DNA from: Curtobacterium sp. Leaf261
GTDB taxonomy: Bacteria > Actinomycetota > Actinomycetes > Actinomycetales > Microbacteriaceae
Assembly: GCF_001422205.1 (NCBI RefSeq)
Contig: NZ_LMMJ01000014.1
Span: 54,365 to 118,364, forward strand
DNA: 64,000 nt
Direction of reading: 5' to 3'
Part shown: positions 26,308-35,210 of the stretch, piece by piece
Layout of the letters: every line of letters begins with the position of its first letter
How positions within the stretch are numbered: position 1 is the first letter of the stretch
Position numbers and translations under genes: made by a program
The notes under the pieces: generated by a model
What the model was told of the DNA's origin: nothing
Seen by the model: only the letters and a program-made list of their open reading frames with translations
The model's database searches: none

Positions 26308-28239
26308 CTAGGCCCCGCTCAGCGCCGCTTGCTCGGCCGCGAGGTCCTCGGCCGAGAGCTCCTCCGCCGCCAGGTCCTTCTGCACCGCGAACTGGGTCCG
26401 GTGCAGCTCCTCGTACCGCCCGCCCACGGCCAGCAGCTCCTCGTGCGTCCCCTGCTCCACGATCGAGCCGTCCTCGACCACGAGGATCTTGTCCGCACTG
26501 CGGATGGTGGAGAGGCGGTGCGCGATGACCATCGCGGTCCGTCCCTCGAGCGCCTCGCTGAGGGCCTCCTGCACGGCCGCCTCGGACGTCGAGTCGAGCG
26601 CCGCCGTCGCCTCGTCGAGGATGACGACGCGCGGCTGGGCGAGGAGGAGCCTGGCGATGGTCATCCGCTGGCGTTCACCCCCGGACAGTCGGTAGCCGCG
26701 CTCGCCGACCATGGTGTCCAGCTGATCCGGCAGGGACCGGATGAGCGGCTCGAGCCGGGCACGGCGCACAGCGTCCCAGACCTGGTCCTCGGTCGCCTCC
26801 GGTCGCGCGAGACGCAGGTTGGACAGGATGGTCTCGTGGAACAGGTGGCCGTCCTGCGTCACCATGCCGAGCGTGTGCCGCATCGAGTCGAACCGGACGT
26901 CGCGGACGTCCGTCCCCGCCAGGCGCACCGCACCACTGTCGACGTCGTACAGGCGCGAGAGGAGCTGCGCGACCGTGGACTTGCCGGCGCCGGACGTGCC
27001 GACGAGGGCGACGGTCTGCCCCGGTTCGATCCGGAAGGACACACCGTGCAGCACCTCTTCGCCGCCGCGGGTGTCGAGCGTGGAGACCTCTTCGAGTGAG
27101 GCGAGGGAAACCTTGTCCGCCGAGGGGTAGGCGAACCGGACGTCGTCGAACTCGACCGCGACGGGGCCCTCCGGGACGGTGACGGCGTCGGGCTTCTCCT
27201 GGATGAGCGGTTCGAGGTCCAGGACCTCGAAGACGCGCTCGAAGCTGACCACGGCACTCATCACCTCCACCCGTGCGTTCGCGAGGCTGGTCAGCGGTGC
27301 GTACAGGCGGGTGAGGAGGAGCGCCAGGGTGACCACGTCGCCGGTGTTCAGCGATCCTCCGAGTGCGAGTGACCCGCCGAGTCCGTACACGAGCGCGAGG
27401 GCGAGCGCCGAGACGAGCATGAGCGCGGTGACGAACACGAACTGCAGCATCGCGGTCCGGACCCCGATGTCACGGACGCGGGCGGCCCGGACACGGAACT
27501 CCTCGGCCTCCTCGTCCGGCCGACCGAACAGCTTGACCAGGGTCGCACCGGGTGCCGAGAACCGCTCGGTCATCTGCGTGCTCATCGCGGAGTTGTGGTC
27601 GGCGGCCTCGCGGCGGAGTGCGGCGAGGCGGCTGCCCATGCGGCGTGCGGGGATCAGGAAGAGCGGGAGCATGACGACCGCGATGACGGTCACGAGCCAG
27701 GACGTGCTGAGCATCACCACGAGCGTGAGCACCAGCGCCACGAAGTTCGTGACCACCCCGGACAGGGTGCCGCTGAACGCCTGCTGCGCGCCGATGACGT
27801 CGTTGTTGAGGCGGCTCACCAGGGCGCCCGTCCGTGTCCGGGTGAAGAACGCGATCGGCATCTTCTGCACGTGGTTGAAGACGGCGGTGCGCAGGTCGAG
27901 GATCACGCCCTCGCCGATCCGCGCCGAGTACCAGCGCGTCACGAGCGACACGGCGGCGTCGGCCACGGCGACGAGGGCGATGACGACCGCGATCCAGACG
28001 ATGGTGGACACGGCGCCGCGGGCGACGATGACGTCGACCACCCGGCCGGCGAGCACCGGTGTCGCGACCGCGAGGAACGCTCCCACGATCGAGAGGGTGA
28101 TGAAGACCACCAGCTTGGACCGGTAGGGCACCGCGAACGTCAGGATCCGCCGCACGGATTCACGGGAGAAGCCGTGCTTGCCGTCCCTGGCGCTCGAGAT
28201 CTTGTACAGCGAGCTCCAGGCCGCGCCTTCCATGCTCAT
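26308..28239 (-). CDS. ABC exporter, fused membrane and ATPase domains
   Basis: 643 residues from ATG 28239 with GGAAGGA upstream. An N-terminal six-helix exporter domain (about residues 40-320; LVVFITLSIVGAFLAVATPVL, IVWIAVVIALVAVADAAVSL) is followed by an ATPase domain with Walker A GTSGAGKST, signature LSGGERQR, Walker B VVILDEATAALD and the switch His in AHRLSTI. A short insertion (SLASLEEVSTLDTRGGEE) lies before the ATPase core. It is a half-transporter that works as a homodimer and exports a lipid or drug. It is monocistronic, next to the TetR gene at 28372 on the same strand, which may regulate something else. Confidence 0.94.
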   Translation of the reverse strand: MSMEGAAWSSLYKISSARDGKHGFSRESVRRILTFAVPYRSKLVVFITLSIVGAFLAVATPVLAGRVVDVIVARGAVSTIVWIAVVIALVAVADAAVSLVTRWYSARIGEGVILDLRTAVFNHVQKMPIAFFTRTRTGALVSRLNNDVIGAQQAFSGTLSGVVTNFVALVLTLVVMLSTSWLVTVIAVVMLPLFLIPARRMGSRLAALRREAADHNSAMSTQMTERFSAPGATLVKLFGRPDEEAEEFRVRAARVRDIGVRTAMLQFVFVTALMLVSALALALVYGLGGSLALGGSLNTGDVVTLALLLTRLYAPLTSLANARVEVMSAVVSFERVFEVLDLEPLIQEKPDAVTVPEGPVAVEFDDVRFAYPSADKVSLASLEEVSTLDTRGGEEVLHGVSFRIEPGQTVALVGTSGAGKSTVAQLLSRLYDVDSGAVRLAGTDVRDVRFDSMRHTLGMVTQDGHLFHETILSNLRLARPEATEDQVWDAVRRARLEPLIRSLPDQLDTMVGERGYRLSGGERQRMTIARLLLAQPRVVILDEATAALDSTSEAAVQEALSEALEGRTAMVIAHRLSTIRSADKILVVEDGSIVEQGTHEELLAVGGRYEELHRTQFAVQKDLAAEELSAEDLAAEQAALSGA

Positions 28240-28371
28240 TGCGATTCCTTCCGTGGGCACCGGACCGCCGTGCTGTGGTGGGGTGCCCGTGCTCGAGGTC
28301 CGCCCGGGCGGCGGCGAGCCGTGGCAAGACTACGGCGCTGTCCGCGACGGACGTGTGCCTGGTGTCCGCAA

Positions 28372-28932
28372 TCAGTGTCCCCGGGTGGGACGGAGTCCGT
28401 CCACCACGAGGTCGAGCAGGTGCGGGAACCGGTCGGCACCGTTCGATCCGAGCTGCCACAGGAACGCGACGAGTGCCAGGAGGTCGGCCGGTCCGGCGTC
28501 GGCGCGGACCTCACCCGCGCCGATGCCCGCGTCGAGGAGCGCTCCGACGGCGTCGATGATCTCGTCGTACTGCTCGTCGTGCAGCCGCTGCCGCGTGGCC
28601 GCGTCGAGGACCGCCACCAGTGCGTGCTTCTGGGAACCGAAGCCGGCGAGTTCGTCGAGCCAGGCGCGGAGGGCGCCGGCCTGGTCCGCCCGCATCGCCA
28701 GCGCACGTGCGGACGCGACCAGTGCGTGGAAGTCCTCGCGGTGGACCTCGGCGAGCAGCGCCTCCCGGCTGGGGAAGTGGCGGTAGATCGTGCCCTGCCC
28801 GACCTCGGCCAGCCGCGCGATGGACTGCATGGTCGCCGCGGGGTCGGTGACCAGCGCGGCGCGCGCGACGTCGACCAGGCGGGCGCGGTTGCGCTCGGCG
28901 TCGGCACGACGGGGTGGTGGCGAAACGGACAT
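28372..28932 (-). CDS. TetR family repressor
   Basis: 186 residues from ATG 28932. The N-terminal HTH has ERNRARLVDVARAALVTDP, MQSIARLAEVGQGTIYRHFPSREALLAEV, the typical TetR recognition helix (GTIYRHFPS). The C-terminal ligand domain matches the SbtR-like group (HDEQYDEIIDAVGALLDAG, LVAFLWQLG). It is divergent to an SDR gene. Two CGGAC-N4-GTCCG palindromes lie in the intergenic region; one covers the start codon, so autoregulation is likely. The inducer is unknown and may be a substrate of the SDR. Confidence 0.93.
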   Translation of the reverse strand: MSVSPPPRRADAERNRARLVDVARAALVTDPAATMQSIARLAEVGQGTIYRHFPSREALLAEVHREDFHALVASARALAMRADQAGALRAWLDELAGFGSQKHALVAVLDAATRQRLHDEQYDEIIDAVGALLDAGIGAGEVRADAGPADLLALVAFLWQLGSNGADRFPHLLDLVVDGLRPTRGH

Positions 28933-28970
28933 GTGTCCGGTAACCTCTCGACGAATCGGACGCTTGTCCG
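28926..28970. promoter_or_regulatory. Twin TetR operators
   Basis: CGGACATGTGTCCG (28926-28939, perfect palindrome over the TetR start) and CGGACGCTTGTCCG (28957-28970) share CGGAC-N4-GTCCG. The centres are 31 bp apart, about three helical turns. Very likely bound by the adjacent TetR to control both divergent genes. Confidence 0.8.
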
Positions 28971-28993
28971 TTTGAGAGTACCGGAGGAAGCAC

Positions 28994-29731
28994 ATGGACG
29001 GGATCCAGGGCAAGGTCGTCGCCATCACGGGCGCATCGTCGGGCATCGGCGAGGCGACCGCGCTCCACCTGGCGGCGCGGGGCGCACGGGTCGTGCTCGC
29101 GGCGCGCCGGGTGGGGCGGCTCGCGTCGGTCGTCGAGCGCATCACCGAGACGGGCGGCGAGGCCGTCGCGGTCGAGACCGACGTGCGCAGCCGGGAGGCA
29201 CTGCACGCGTTGGTCGCGTCGGCCCGGTCACGATTCGGTCGCCTCGACGTGCTCCACCAGAACGCCGGCTCCATGGCGGTGTCACCGTTCGACGCGCTCG
29301 ACGTGGACGGCTGGCAGCAGATGGTCGACGTCAACCTGGTCGGGGTCCTCAACGGGATCGCGGCCGCACTCCCGGTGTTCCGCGAGCAGGGTTCCGGGCA
29401 CTTCGTCCACACGGCGTCGACGTCCGCCCACCGCATCGTGCCCGCGCAGGGGGTGTACGCGGCGACGAAGACCGCGGTCCGGGTCCTCAGCGAGGCACTG
29501 CGGCAGGAGGCCGGAGCGGACCTCCGGGTCACGGTCGTCTCGCCCGGGTTCACCGCGACGGAGGGTGTCACCAAGACCGAGGATCCGGCGCAGCGCGCGG
29601 AGCTGCAGGCCCGGATGGACGCGATCGCGATGCCGGCGGACGCCGTGGCGGCCGCGGTCGCCTACGCGATCGCCCAGCCGGCGGGCGTCGACGTCGGCGA
29701 GGTGGTCATCCGGCCGACCGCGCAGCAGTGA
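28994..29731 (+). CDS. Short-chain dehydrogenase/reductase
   Basis: 245 residues, ATG start with GGAGGAAG upstream. NADP-binding TGASSGIGEAT with a basic AARRVGR behind strand 2, QNAG, catalytic Ser in HTASTSAH and YAATK are present, the classical SDR set. It has a C-terminal GVDVGEVVIRPT. Substrate unknown; related proteins reduce small ketones or aldehydes. It is under control of the divergent TetR gene through the twin palindromes. Confidence 0.92.
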   Translation: MDGIQGKVVAITGASSGIGEATALHLAARGARVVLAARRVGRLASVVERITETGGEAVAVETDVRSREALHALVASARSRFGRLDVLHQNAGSMAVSPFDALDVDGWQQMVDVNLVGVLNGIAAALPVFREQGSGHFVHTASTSAHRIVPAQGVYAATKTAVRVLSEALRQEAGADLRVTVVSPGFTATEGVTKTEDPAQRAELQARMDAIAMPADAVAAAVAYAIAQPAGVDVGEVVIRPTAQQ

Positions 29732-29770
29732 CCGCGCGGCGCTGCGCGTGCGGGCCCAGCGGACCGGACG

Positions 29771-30670
29771 TCACCCCTTGAGCCCTGCCGAGGCCATCGT
29801 CGCGACGAACTGCTTCTGCGCGAACAGGAACAGCAGGATGAGCGGCAGGGTCGCGACGACGTTGCCCGCCATGAGCAGCGACCAGTCCGTCCGCCGGACG
29901 CCCTGGAAGTTCGTCAGCCCGAGCTGCAGCGTGAAGGCGTGCTCGTTGTTGATCGCCACGAGCGGCCACACCAGGTCGTTCCACGAGCCGAGGAGGGTGA
30001 AGATCGCGAGCGTGGCGAGTGCCGGCCGGGCGAGCGGGAGCACGATCCGGAAGAACACCTGCAGTCGGGTGCAGCCGTCGATCAGCCCGGCCTCCTCGAG
30101 CTCGGCCGGGAGCGACAGGAAGAACTGTCGCATCAGGAAGATCCCGAACGCCGATGCGAGCCACGGCACGATCGCCGCGCCGAGGTGGTCGACGAGGTGG
30201 AGCCGCGCGAACATCACGTACGTCGGGATCATCAGCAGCTGCGACGGGATCATGATCGTCGCGAGGACGGCGAGGAACCCGAACGTCCGGCCAGGGAACC
30301 GCAGGCGGGCGAACCCGTAGCCCGCGAGCGAGCAGAGCACGAGGTGCGAGACGATCGCGGACGCCGAGACGATGACGGTGTTGAGCAGCCAGTGCAGGAT
30401 GTCCGACTCGGCGAAGAGCCGTTCGTAGCCGTTGGTCGTGAACTGCGTCGGGATGAAGGGCGGCGGGAACCGGTTGATCTCCGACGCCGGCTCCAGCGAC
30501 GTCAGGAACATCTCGATGAACGGCAGCAGGAACAGGAACGACACCGGCACGAGGAACAGGTGCCACGGGCTGAAGGGCCAGCGGCGGCCGGCGGGCCGTC
30601 GCTGCTCGCCGGACACGGTGACGCTGTCGCGGCGGTTCGGGGTGCTGAGGACCCGGGTCTCGACGGACAT
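29771..30670 (-). CDS. Sugar ABC transporter permease (MalG-type)
   Basis: 299 residues. Six membrane helices and the EAA loop EEAGLIDGCTRLQVFFRIVLPLARP are visible. N-terminal cytoplasmic part PWHLFLVPVSFLFLLPFIEMFLTS. Its start overlaps the stop of the preceding permease by one base (TGATG). With the gene pair upstream it forms a type I importer for an oligosaccharide or amino sugar. No ATPase gene is present, as in most actinobacterial CUT1 systems that share MsiK. Confidence 0.93.
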   Translation of the reverse strand: MSVETRVLSTPNRRDSVTVSGEQRRPAGRRWPFSPWHLFLVPVSFLFLLPFIEMFLTSLEPASEINRFPPPFIPTQFTTNGYERLFAESDILHWLLNTVIVSASAIVSHLVLCSLAGYGFARLRFPGRTFGFLAVLATIMIPSQLLMIPTYVMFARLHLVDHLGAAIVPWLASAFGIFLMRQFFLSLPAELEEAGLIDGCTRLQVFFRIVLPLARPALATLAIFTLLGSWNDLVWPLVAINNEHAFTLQLGLTNFQGVRRTDWSLLMAGNVVATLPLILLFLFAQKQFVATMASAGLKG

Positions 30671-31623
30671 CAGAACGAGCTCCTTCCGGCGCGACGCTGC
30701 ACCAGGGTGACGACGACCGTCACGATCAGCGTGGCGAAGAACATGGCGTAGGCGATGGCCGAGCCGTACCCGAACTGCAGGCTCTGGAACGCGGTCTTCC
30801 ACAGGTAGTAGACGATCGTCTGCGTCGCGTCGAGCGGGCCGCCGCGCGTGGTGGCGTACACGAGGTCGAACAGCTGGATCGCCTGGAGCGTCTGGTAGAT
30901 CGCCACGAAGGCCGTCACCGGTCCGAGCTGGGGCCACACCACGCGCCAGAACGTCTGCCAGGAGTTCGCACCGTCGATCTTCGCGGCCTCGATGACGTCG
31001 GTCGGCACGTCCTGCAACGCCGCCAGGTAGATGACCGTGGTGAACGCCGCCTGGCCCCAGAGGGACATGATGATGATCACGACCATCGCCTCGCCGCGGT
31101 CCTCGAGCCAGCCCTGCTGGGGCAGGTGCAGCACCCGGAGCACGTTGTTGATGATCCCGAACTGCGGGCTGAACAGGTAGGTCGTCAGGATGCCGGTCGC
31201 CGCGGCGGACGCCACGAACGGCACGAAGATCGCGGTCCGGTAGAGCCCGATGAACCGGATCCTGCGGTTCAGCGCCACGGCGAGGAACAGACCGAGGAGG
31301 AGCGACGCCGGGACGAACAGCACGGTGTAGAGCACCGTGTGCACGACCGCCGCCTGGACCCCCGCGTCGGTCACGAGGTCCTGGTAGTTCTGCGTCCCGA
31401 CGAAGGACGCCGGACTGAAGCCGTCCCACGACTGGAACGACAGGATGAGGGCCCAGACGCCGGGGAACAGCGTCAGTCCGAGCACGATCACGAGCGCGGG
31501 CGCGACGAAGCCCCAGCCCGCGAGGCCTTCGCGGGTCCGTCGGGTCGAGCGGCGCTTCCGGGTCCGGTCGTCGTCCGGTGCGCTGTGGCCGCGGTCGGTC
31601 GGTCGGAGTGCGAACGTCGTCAT
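30670..31623 (-). CDS. Sugar ABC transporter permease (MalF-type)
   Basis: 317 residues, ATG 31623. Six helices; EAA loop VIEAAKIDGANSWQTFWRVVWPQLGP. A basic N-terminal extension (RTRKRRSTRRTREG) precedes helix 1 (GFVAPALVIVLGLTLFPGVW). It lies 11 bases after the solute-binding lipoprotein gene and one base into the next permease, so it is in the middle of one operon. Confidence 0.93.
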   Translation of the reverse strand: MTTFALRPTDRGHSAPDDDRTRKRRSTRRTREGLAGWGFVAPALVIVLGLTLFPGVWALILSFQSWDGFSPASFVGTQNYQDLVTDAGVQAAVVHTVLYTVLFVPASLLLGLFLAVALNRRIRFIGLYRTAIFVPFVASAAATGILTTYLFSPQFGIINNVLRVLHLPQQGWLEDRGEAMVVIIIMSLWGQAAFTTVIYLAALQDVPTDVIEAAKIDGANSWQTFWRVVWPQLGPVTAFVAIYQTLQAIQLFDLVYATTRGGPLDATQTIVYYLWKTAFQSLQFGYGSAIAYAMFFATLIVTVVVTLVQRRAGRSSF

Positions 31624-31634
31624 GGGATGTGCTC

Positions 31635-32963
31635 CTAGCCCTGTCGAAGTGCCTTGTCGGCGGCGACGGTCGCCGTCCGGAGTGCCTCGCGGGGCTGCCC
31701 GTCGCCCTGGAGCACGCGCGCGACGGCGTCGCCGAACGCCTCGGACAGGCCGTTGTAGCCCGGGACGGTCGGCCGGGTCTGCTTGGCGTTCGCCGAGTTC
31801 GCCTGCATGGTCGCGAGTCCCGGCAGCGCCGCTGCGGCCTTCCGGAACGCGTCGCTCGACGCCTCGCTCGAGCGCAGGGGCAGGTTGCCGACGGCGATGT
31901 TGAACCGCTCGTCCTGCTCCTTGGAGGTCAGCCACCGCACGAAGTCCTTCGCCCAGTACGCGCGGTTGACGTCCTTGTTGTCGAAGAGCGTCCAGAGGTC
32001 CGGCCCGGACACCGTCTGGTGGTCGCCGTCGGTGCCGGGCAGCTGGACGACGCCGTACGAGGTCCCGGCGGTCTGCAGTGCGGACAGCTCCCACGGTCCG
32101 GACGTGATCATCCCGATCCGGTCGCTCTCGAAGAGCTGCGCGAACTTGGTGTCCGTCTGGTCCAGGTACACGCTCTCGTCGTCCACCGCCATGCTCTGCA
32201 GGAACGCCACCGCGTCGATGCCCGCCTGCGAGTCGAACGCGGCACGATCACCGCTCTTCGTCAGGATCGAGCCACCGTTCTGCCACAGGTGCGGCCACAT
32301 CTGCCAGGTGGTCTCCTCGCTCCCGGACACCGAGTAGCCGTACCCGTAGGTGTGGCTGGTCTTGTCGGTGAGCCGCTTCGCGGCGCGACGGAAGTCCTTC
32401 CAGGTCCACTCCGCCGTCGGGTAGGCGACGTGGGCGCGGTCGAAGACCGTCGTGTTGTAGAGGAGCGAGATGTTGTCGACCACGGCCGGGAACCCGATGA
32501 CCTTGCGGCCGGTGGGCTGCGCGGTCCCGCGGGCGGCCGGGGTGAACTCGTCCCAGTGCAGGTCGGGGTCGGTGATCTCGTCGCGGAGGTCGAGCGTGCG
32601 GTCGGACCGTTCGAGCTGGCTCGCCCACGACCCGAACGTGTACGAGATGTCCGGGGAGTCGTTGCCGGCGAACGAGGCGGCGAGCTTCTGGAGCAGCTCG
32701 TCGGTCGACGACGCACCGGGTGACATGTCGATGGAGACGTTCGGGTGGTCCCGCTGGTACTCGGCGACGAGTCCCTGCAGCAGCTTCTCCGCCTGGTCGC
32801 TCTGCCCGGACCACATCGTCAGACGGACGGGCGCAGCGCGGTCGAGCTTGGTGGCACCCGGTGTGGCGCAGCCCGCGAGCGCGGTCGCTGCGGCCACCGC
32901 CAGCACCGCGCCGATCGCCGAGCGACGCGTCCACTCCGTGGGGTGGTCTCCTGGTCGAGTCAT
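31635..32963 (-). CDS. Sugar-binding lipoprotein of ABC importer
   Basis: 442 residues from ATG 32963; a start nine codons upstream is possible. Signal peptide with RRSAIGAVLAVAAATALAGC, Cys as lipid site. Mature part has the CUT1 extracellular binding fold: VRLTMWSGQSDQAEKLLQGL, GFPAVVDNISLLYNTTVF, GMITSGPWELSAL. Downstream of the DeoR-type regulator (33058) and upstream of two permeases. The substrate is suggested by the divergent AgaS-like gene to be an amino sugar. Confidence 0.92.
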   Translation of the reverse strand: MTRPGDHPTEWTRRSAIGAVLAVAAATALAGCATPGATKLDRAAPVRLTMWSGQSDQAEKLLQGLVAEYQRDHPNVSIDMSPGASSTDELLQKLAASFAGNDSPDISYTFGSWASQLERSDRTLDLRDEITDPDLHWDEFTPAARGTAQPTGRKVIGFPAVVDNISLLYNTTVFDRAHVAYPTAEWTWKDFRRAAKRLTDKTSHTYGYGYSVSGSEETTWQMWPHLWQNGGSILTKSGDRAAFDSQAGIDAVAFLQSMAVDDESVYLDQTDTKFAQLFESDRIGMITSGPWELSALQTAGTSYGVVQLPGTDGDHQTVSGPDLWTLFDNKDVNRAYWAKDFVRWLTSKEQDERFNIAVGNLPLRSSEASSDAFRKAAAALPGLATMQANSANAKQTRPTVPGYNGLSEAFGDAVARVLQGDGQPREALRTATVAADKALRQG

Positions 32964-33057
32964 GGGGAGCAATATCGAGGACTCCCGCACGGCCGCACAA
33001 GCGGATCGGCCGAACCGGTCAAGGGGAATGAGTGGTGGTCACCCGCCGGCGTCGTCG

Positions 33058-33846
33058 TCAGGCGACGAACACCTCGACGCCGGCCGCCCGGATCGCCGCG
33101 ACCGCGTCGGCGGGTGCCGCGTCGTCCGTGACCAGCACCGCGACGTCGCCGATGTCGCCCATCCGCGCCATCGTCCGCCGCCCGACCTTCGAGCCGTCGC
33201 ACACCACCACGACCCGGTCTGCGGCCGTGACCATCATGTGGTTCGTCCGCGCCTCGGTGTCGTCGTGCGTGGTGATCCCGCCCTCGACGCTGATGCCGTC
33301 GGTGCCGAGGAACGCCGTCGCCACCGTGAACGCCGCGAACGCCGCCTCGGCGAGCGGACCCACCGCCTCGAGGGAGGTCGTGCGGAGCGTCCCGCCGGTC
33401 AGGATCGTCGTGACGCGCGGGCTGCGGGACGCTTCGAGCGCGATCGTCACGGCGTTCGTCATGATCGTCAGCCCCCGCCGATCACCGAGGGCGCGGACCA
33501 CGGCCTGCGTCGTCGTCCCGCCGCTCACCGCGATCGCCTGCGGCCCCGGCAGCAGCAGCCGGGCGGCGAGCAGCGCGATCCTCCGCTTCGACTCGTCGGC
33601 CTCGGAACCACGCATCAGGACGGGCATCTCGGTGAGCTGCCCCGCGGGTCGCACCCGGCCGTAGGTCCGCGCGACGAGTCCGCGCGCGTCGAGCTCGCCG
33701 AGGTCGCGGCGGAGGGTCGCGGCCGACACCCCGAGTCGGAGGACGAGGTCCTCGGTCCCGGCCTCACCCTCCGCGCGCAGGATCGCGAGGATGTCGCGCA
33801 TCCGGTCCCGGCGCTTCCGGCTCACGTCCGACAGGTCTCTCGTCAT
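33058..33846 (-). CDS. DeoR family repressor (AgaR/GatR-like)
   Basis: 262 residues, ATG 33846 preceded by GAGGA. HTH region RMRDILAILRAEGEAGTEDLVLRLGVSAATLRRDLGEL is the DeoR signature. The C-terminal ISO-CoA-like sensor domain has VSGGTTTQAVVRAL, MTNAVTIAL, TGGTLRTTSLEAVGPLAE, FLGTDGISVEGGIT and VVVCDGSKVGRR, which binds a sugar phosphate. Upstream, 33885-33902 is an imperfect palindrome (ATTCCGA-ACGC-TCGGATT) in the promoter shared with the divergent isomerase. It probably represses both the isomerase and the ABC operon. Confidence 0.92.
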   Translation of the reverse strand: MTRDLSDVSRKRRDRMRDILAILRAEGEAGTEDLVLRLGVSAATLRRDLGELDARGLVARTYGRVRPAGQLTEMPVLMRGSEADESKRRIALLAARLLLPGPQAIAVSGGTTTQAVVRALGDRRGLTIMTNAVTIALEASRSPRVTTILTGGTLRTTSLEAVGPLAEAAFAAFTVATAFLGTDGISVEGGITTHDDTEARTNHMMVTAADRVVVVCDGSKVGRRTMARMGDIGDVAVLVTDDAAPADAVAAIRAAGVEVFVA

Positions 33847-33884
33847 GGAGCCATCCTCATGCACGGTGTGGGGCGCAACCGCTC

Positions 33885-33902
33885 ATTCCGAACGCTCGGA
33901 TT
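33885..33902. promoter_or_regulatory. Candidate DeoR operator
   Basis: ATTCCGA-ACGC-TCGGATT, seven-base arms with one mismatch, 39 bases from the DeoR start and about 90 bases from the isomerase start. Confidence 0.45.
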
Positions 33903-33993
33903 CCGCATCCGCGTAGCCCTCGGGGACGTCCGTCACGCACACTTGCGACAGCGACGGGCCGGCCGTCGCCCCGCCACCCCACGAGGAGCCTCC

Positions 33994-35121
33994 GTGACCG
34001 TGACCTCCGCGATCCGCGCGGTCGAGACCGCGACCCACGCCGAGATCCTGCAGCAGCCCGCCAGCTGGCACCGTCTCGCAGCGTCGATCGACAGTCGTCG
34101 TCCGGGCATCGACGCCTTCCTCGCTCCGGTGCTCGCCACGGCGGGCCTGCGCATCGTCCTCACCGGCGCCGGCACCTCGGCGTTCGTCGGCGACATCACG
34201 AGTGAGACGCTCCGACGCCGCCTCGGCCGCCGCGTCGACTCGGTGGCGACGACCGACATCGTGTCGGACCCGCGGGGGGTGTTCGCCGAGGACGTCCCGG
34301 TGCTCCTCGTCTCGTTCGCACGATCCGGCAACAGCCCGGAGAGCATCGCCGCGACCAGGATCGTCGACGCCGTCGCACCGCAAGCCCACCACCTCGTGAT
34401 CACCTGCGACCCGCAGGGCGTCCTCGCGCAGGAGCACCGGTCAGCCGATCGGTCCCTCGTCCTCGAGATGCCACCGGAGACGAACGACACCGGCTTCGCC
34501 ATGACGTCGAGCTTCTCGACGATGCTCCTCGCTGCGCTCGTGACGTTCCTGCCGGACCAGACGGGCGTCGTCGACCGGCTCGCCGACGCGGCCGGCTCGC
34601 TCATCGGCCAGGAGGAACGGATCGCGTCGTTCGCGCACGGCGCCGAACGTGTGGTCTACCTGGGCAGCGGTGCACTCCGCGGGGCCGCCCAGGAGTCCGC
34701 ACTGAAGCTGCTCGAGCTCACCGCCGGTCAGGTCGTGTCGTTCTTCGACTCGCCGCTCGGGTTCCGCCACGGTCCCAAGGCGGTCCTCGACGCGAGCACG
34801 CTCGTGGTCGTCCACGGGTCGTCCGACGACTACACGGCCCGGTACGACGCCGACATCCTCCGCGAGCTCCGTGGTGACGGTGCGATCCGCGTCGTGTCGG
34901 TCGGTGTCGCCGACGACGCCGACTCGTTCCCGCTCGACGGCATCGCGGACCTGGACGACGGGTTCCGCGTGGCCGCCATGATCGTGTTCGCGCAGCTCCT
35001 CGCGTTGTCGGCGTCCGTCCAGCACGGGTGCACGCCGGACAACCCGTTCCCGAGCGGCACGGTGAACCGCGTGGTGCAGGGCGTCACGATCCACGAACTG
35101 GGCGAGCGCGCAGCGGGATGA
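33994..35121 (+). CDS. SIS-domain sugar isomerase/deaminase (AgaS-like)
   Basis: 375 residues from GTG 33994, with GAGGAG upstream. Two SIS domains: RIVLTGAGTSAFVGDI with VLLVSFARSGNSPES (first) and VVYLGSGALRGAAQESALKLLELTAGQV, FRHGPKAVLD (second). Order and motifs match AgaS/tagatose-6-P ketose/aldose isomerases, which deaminate galactosamine-6-P. The conserved Glu and His of ESALKLLE and FRHGPK are present. Divergent from the DeoR gene. No kinase, deacetylase or aldolase gene is in this window, so the pathway must be completed elsewhere. Confidence 0.88.
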   Translation: MTVTSAIRAVETATHAEILQQPASWHRLAASIDSRRPGIDAFLAPVLATAGLRIVLTGAGTSAFVGDITSETLRRRLGRRVDSVATTDIVSDPRGVFAEDVPVLLVSFARSGNSPESIAATRIVDAVAPQAHHLVITCDPQGVLAQEHRSADRSLVLEMPPETNDTGFAMTSSFSTMLLAALVTFLPDQTGVVDRLADAAGSLIGQEERIASFAHGAERVVYLGSGALRGAAQESALKLLELTAGQVVSFFDSPLGFRHGPKAVLDASTLVVVHGSSDDYTARYDADILRELRGDGAIRVVSVGVADDADSFPLDGIADLDDGFRVAAMIVFAQLLALSASVQHGCTPDNPFPSGTVNRVVQGVTIHELGERAAG

Positions 35122-35210
35122 CGGACCACCGGCTCGACGCGCCGGCGATGGTCTGAGGGCAGCATCGCGCAGGGACACGAGGGCGGCCGGGCCTGTGCCA
35201 GGGTTGCGGG

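Noticed and set aside
32470..33993. Open extension of the AgaS-like frame far upstream
   Set aside because: It crosses the solute-binding protein and DeoR genes on the other strand; the GTG at 33994 has a ribosome site and starts the conserved part.
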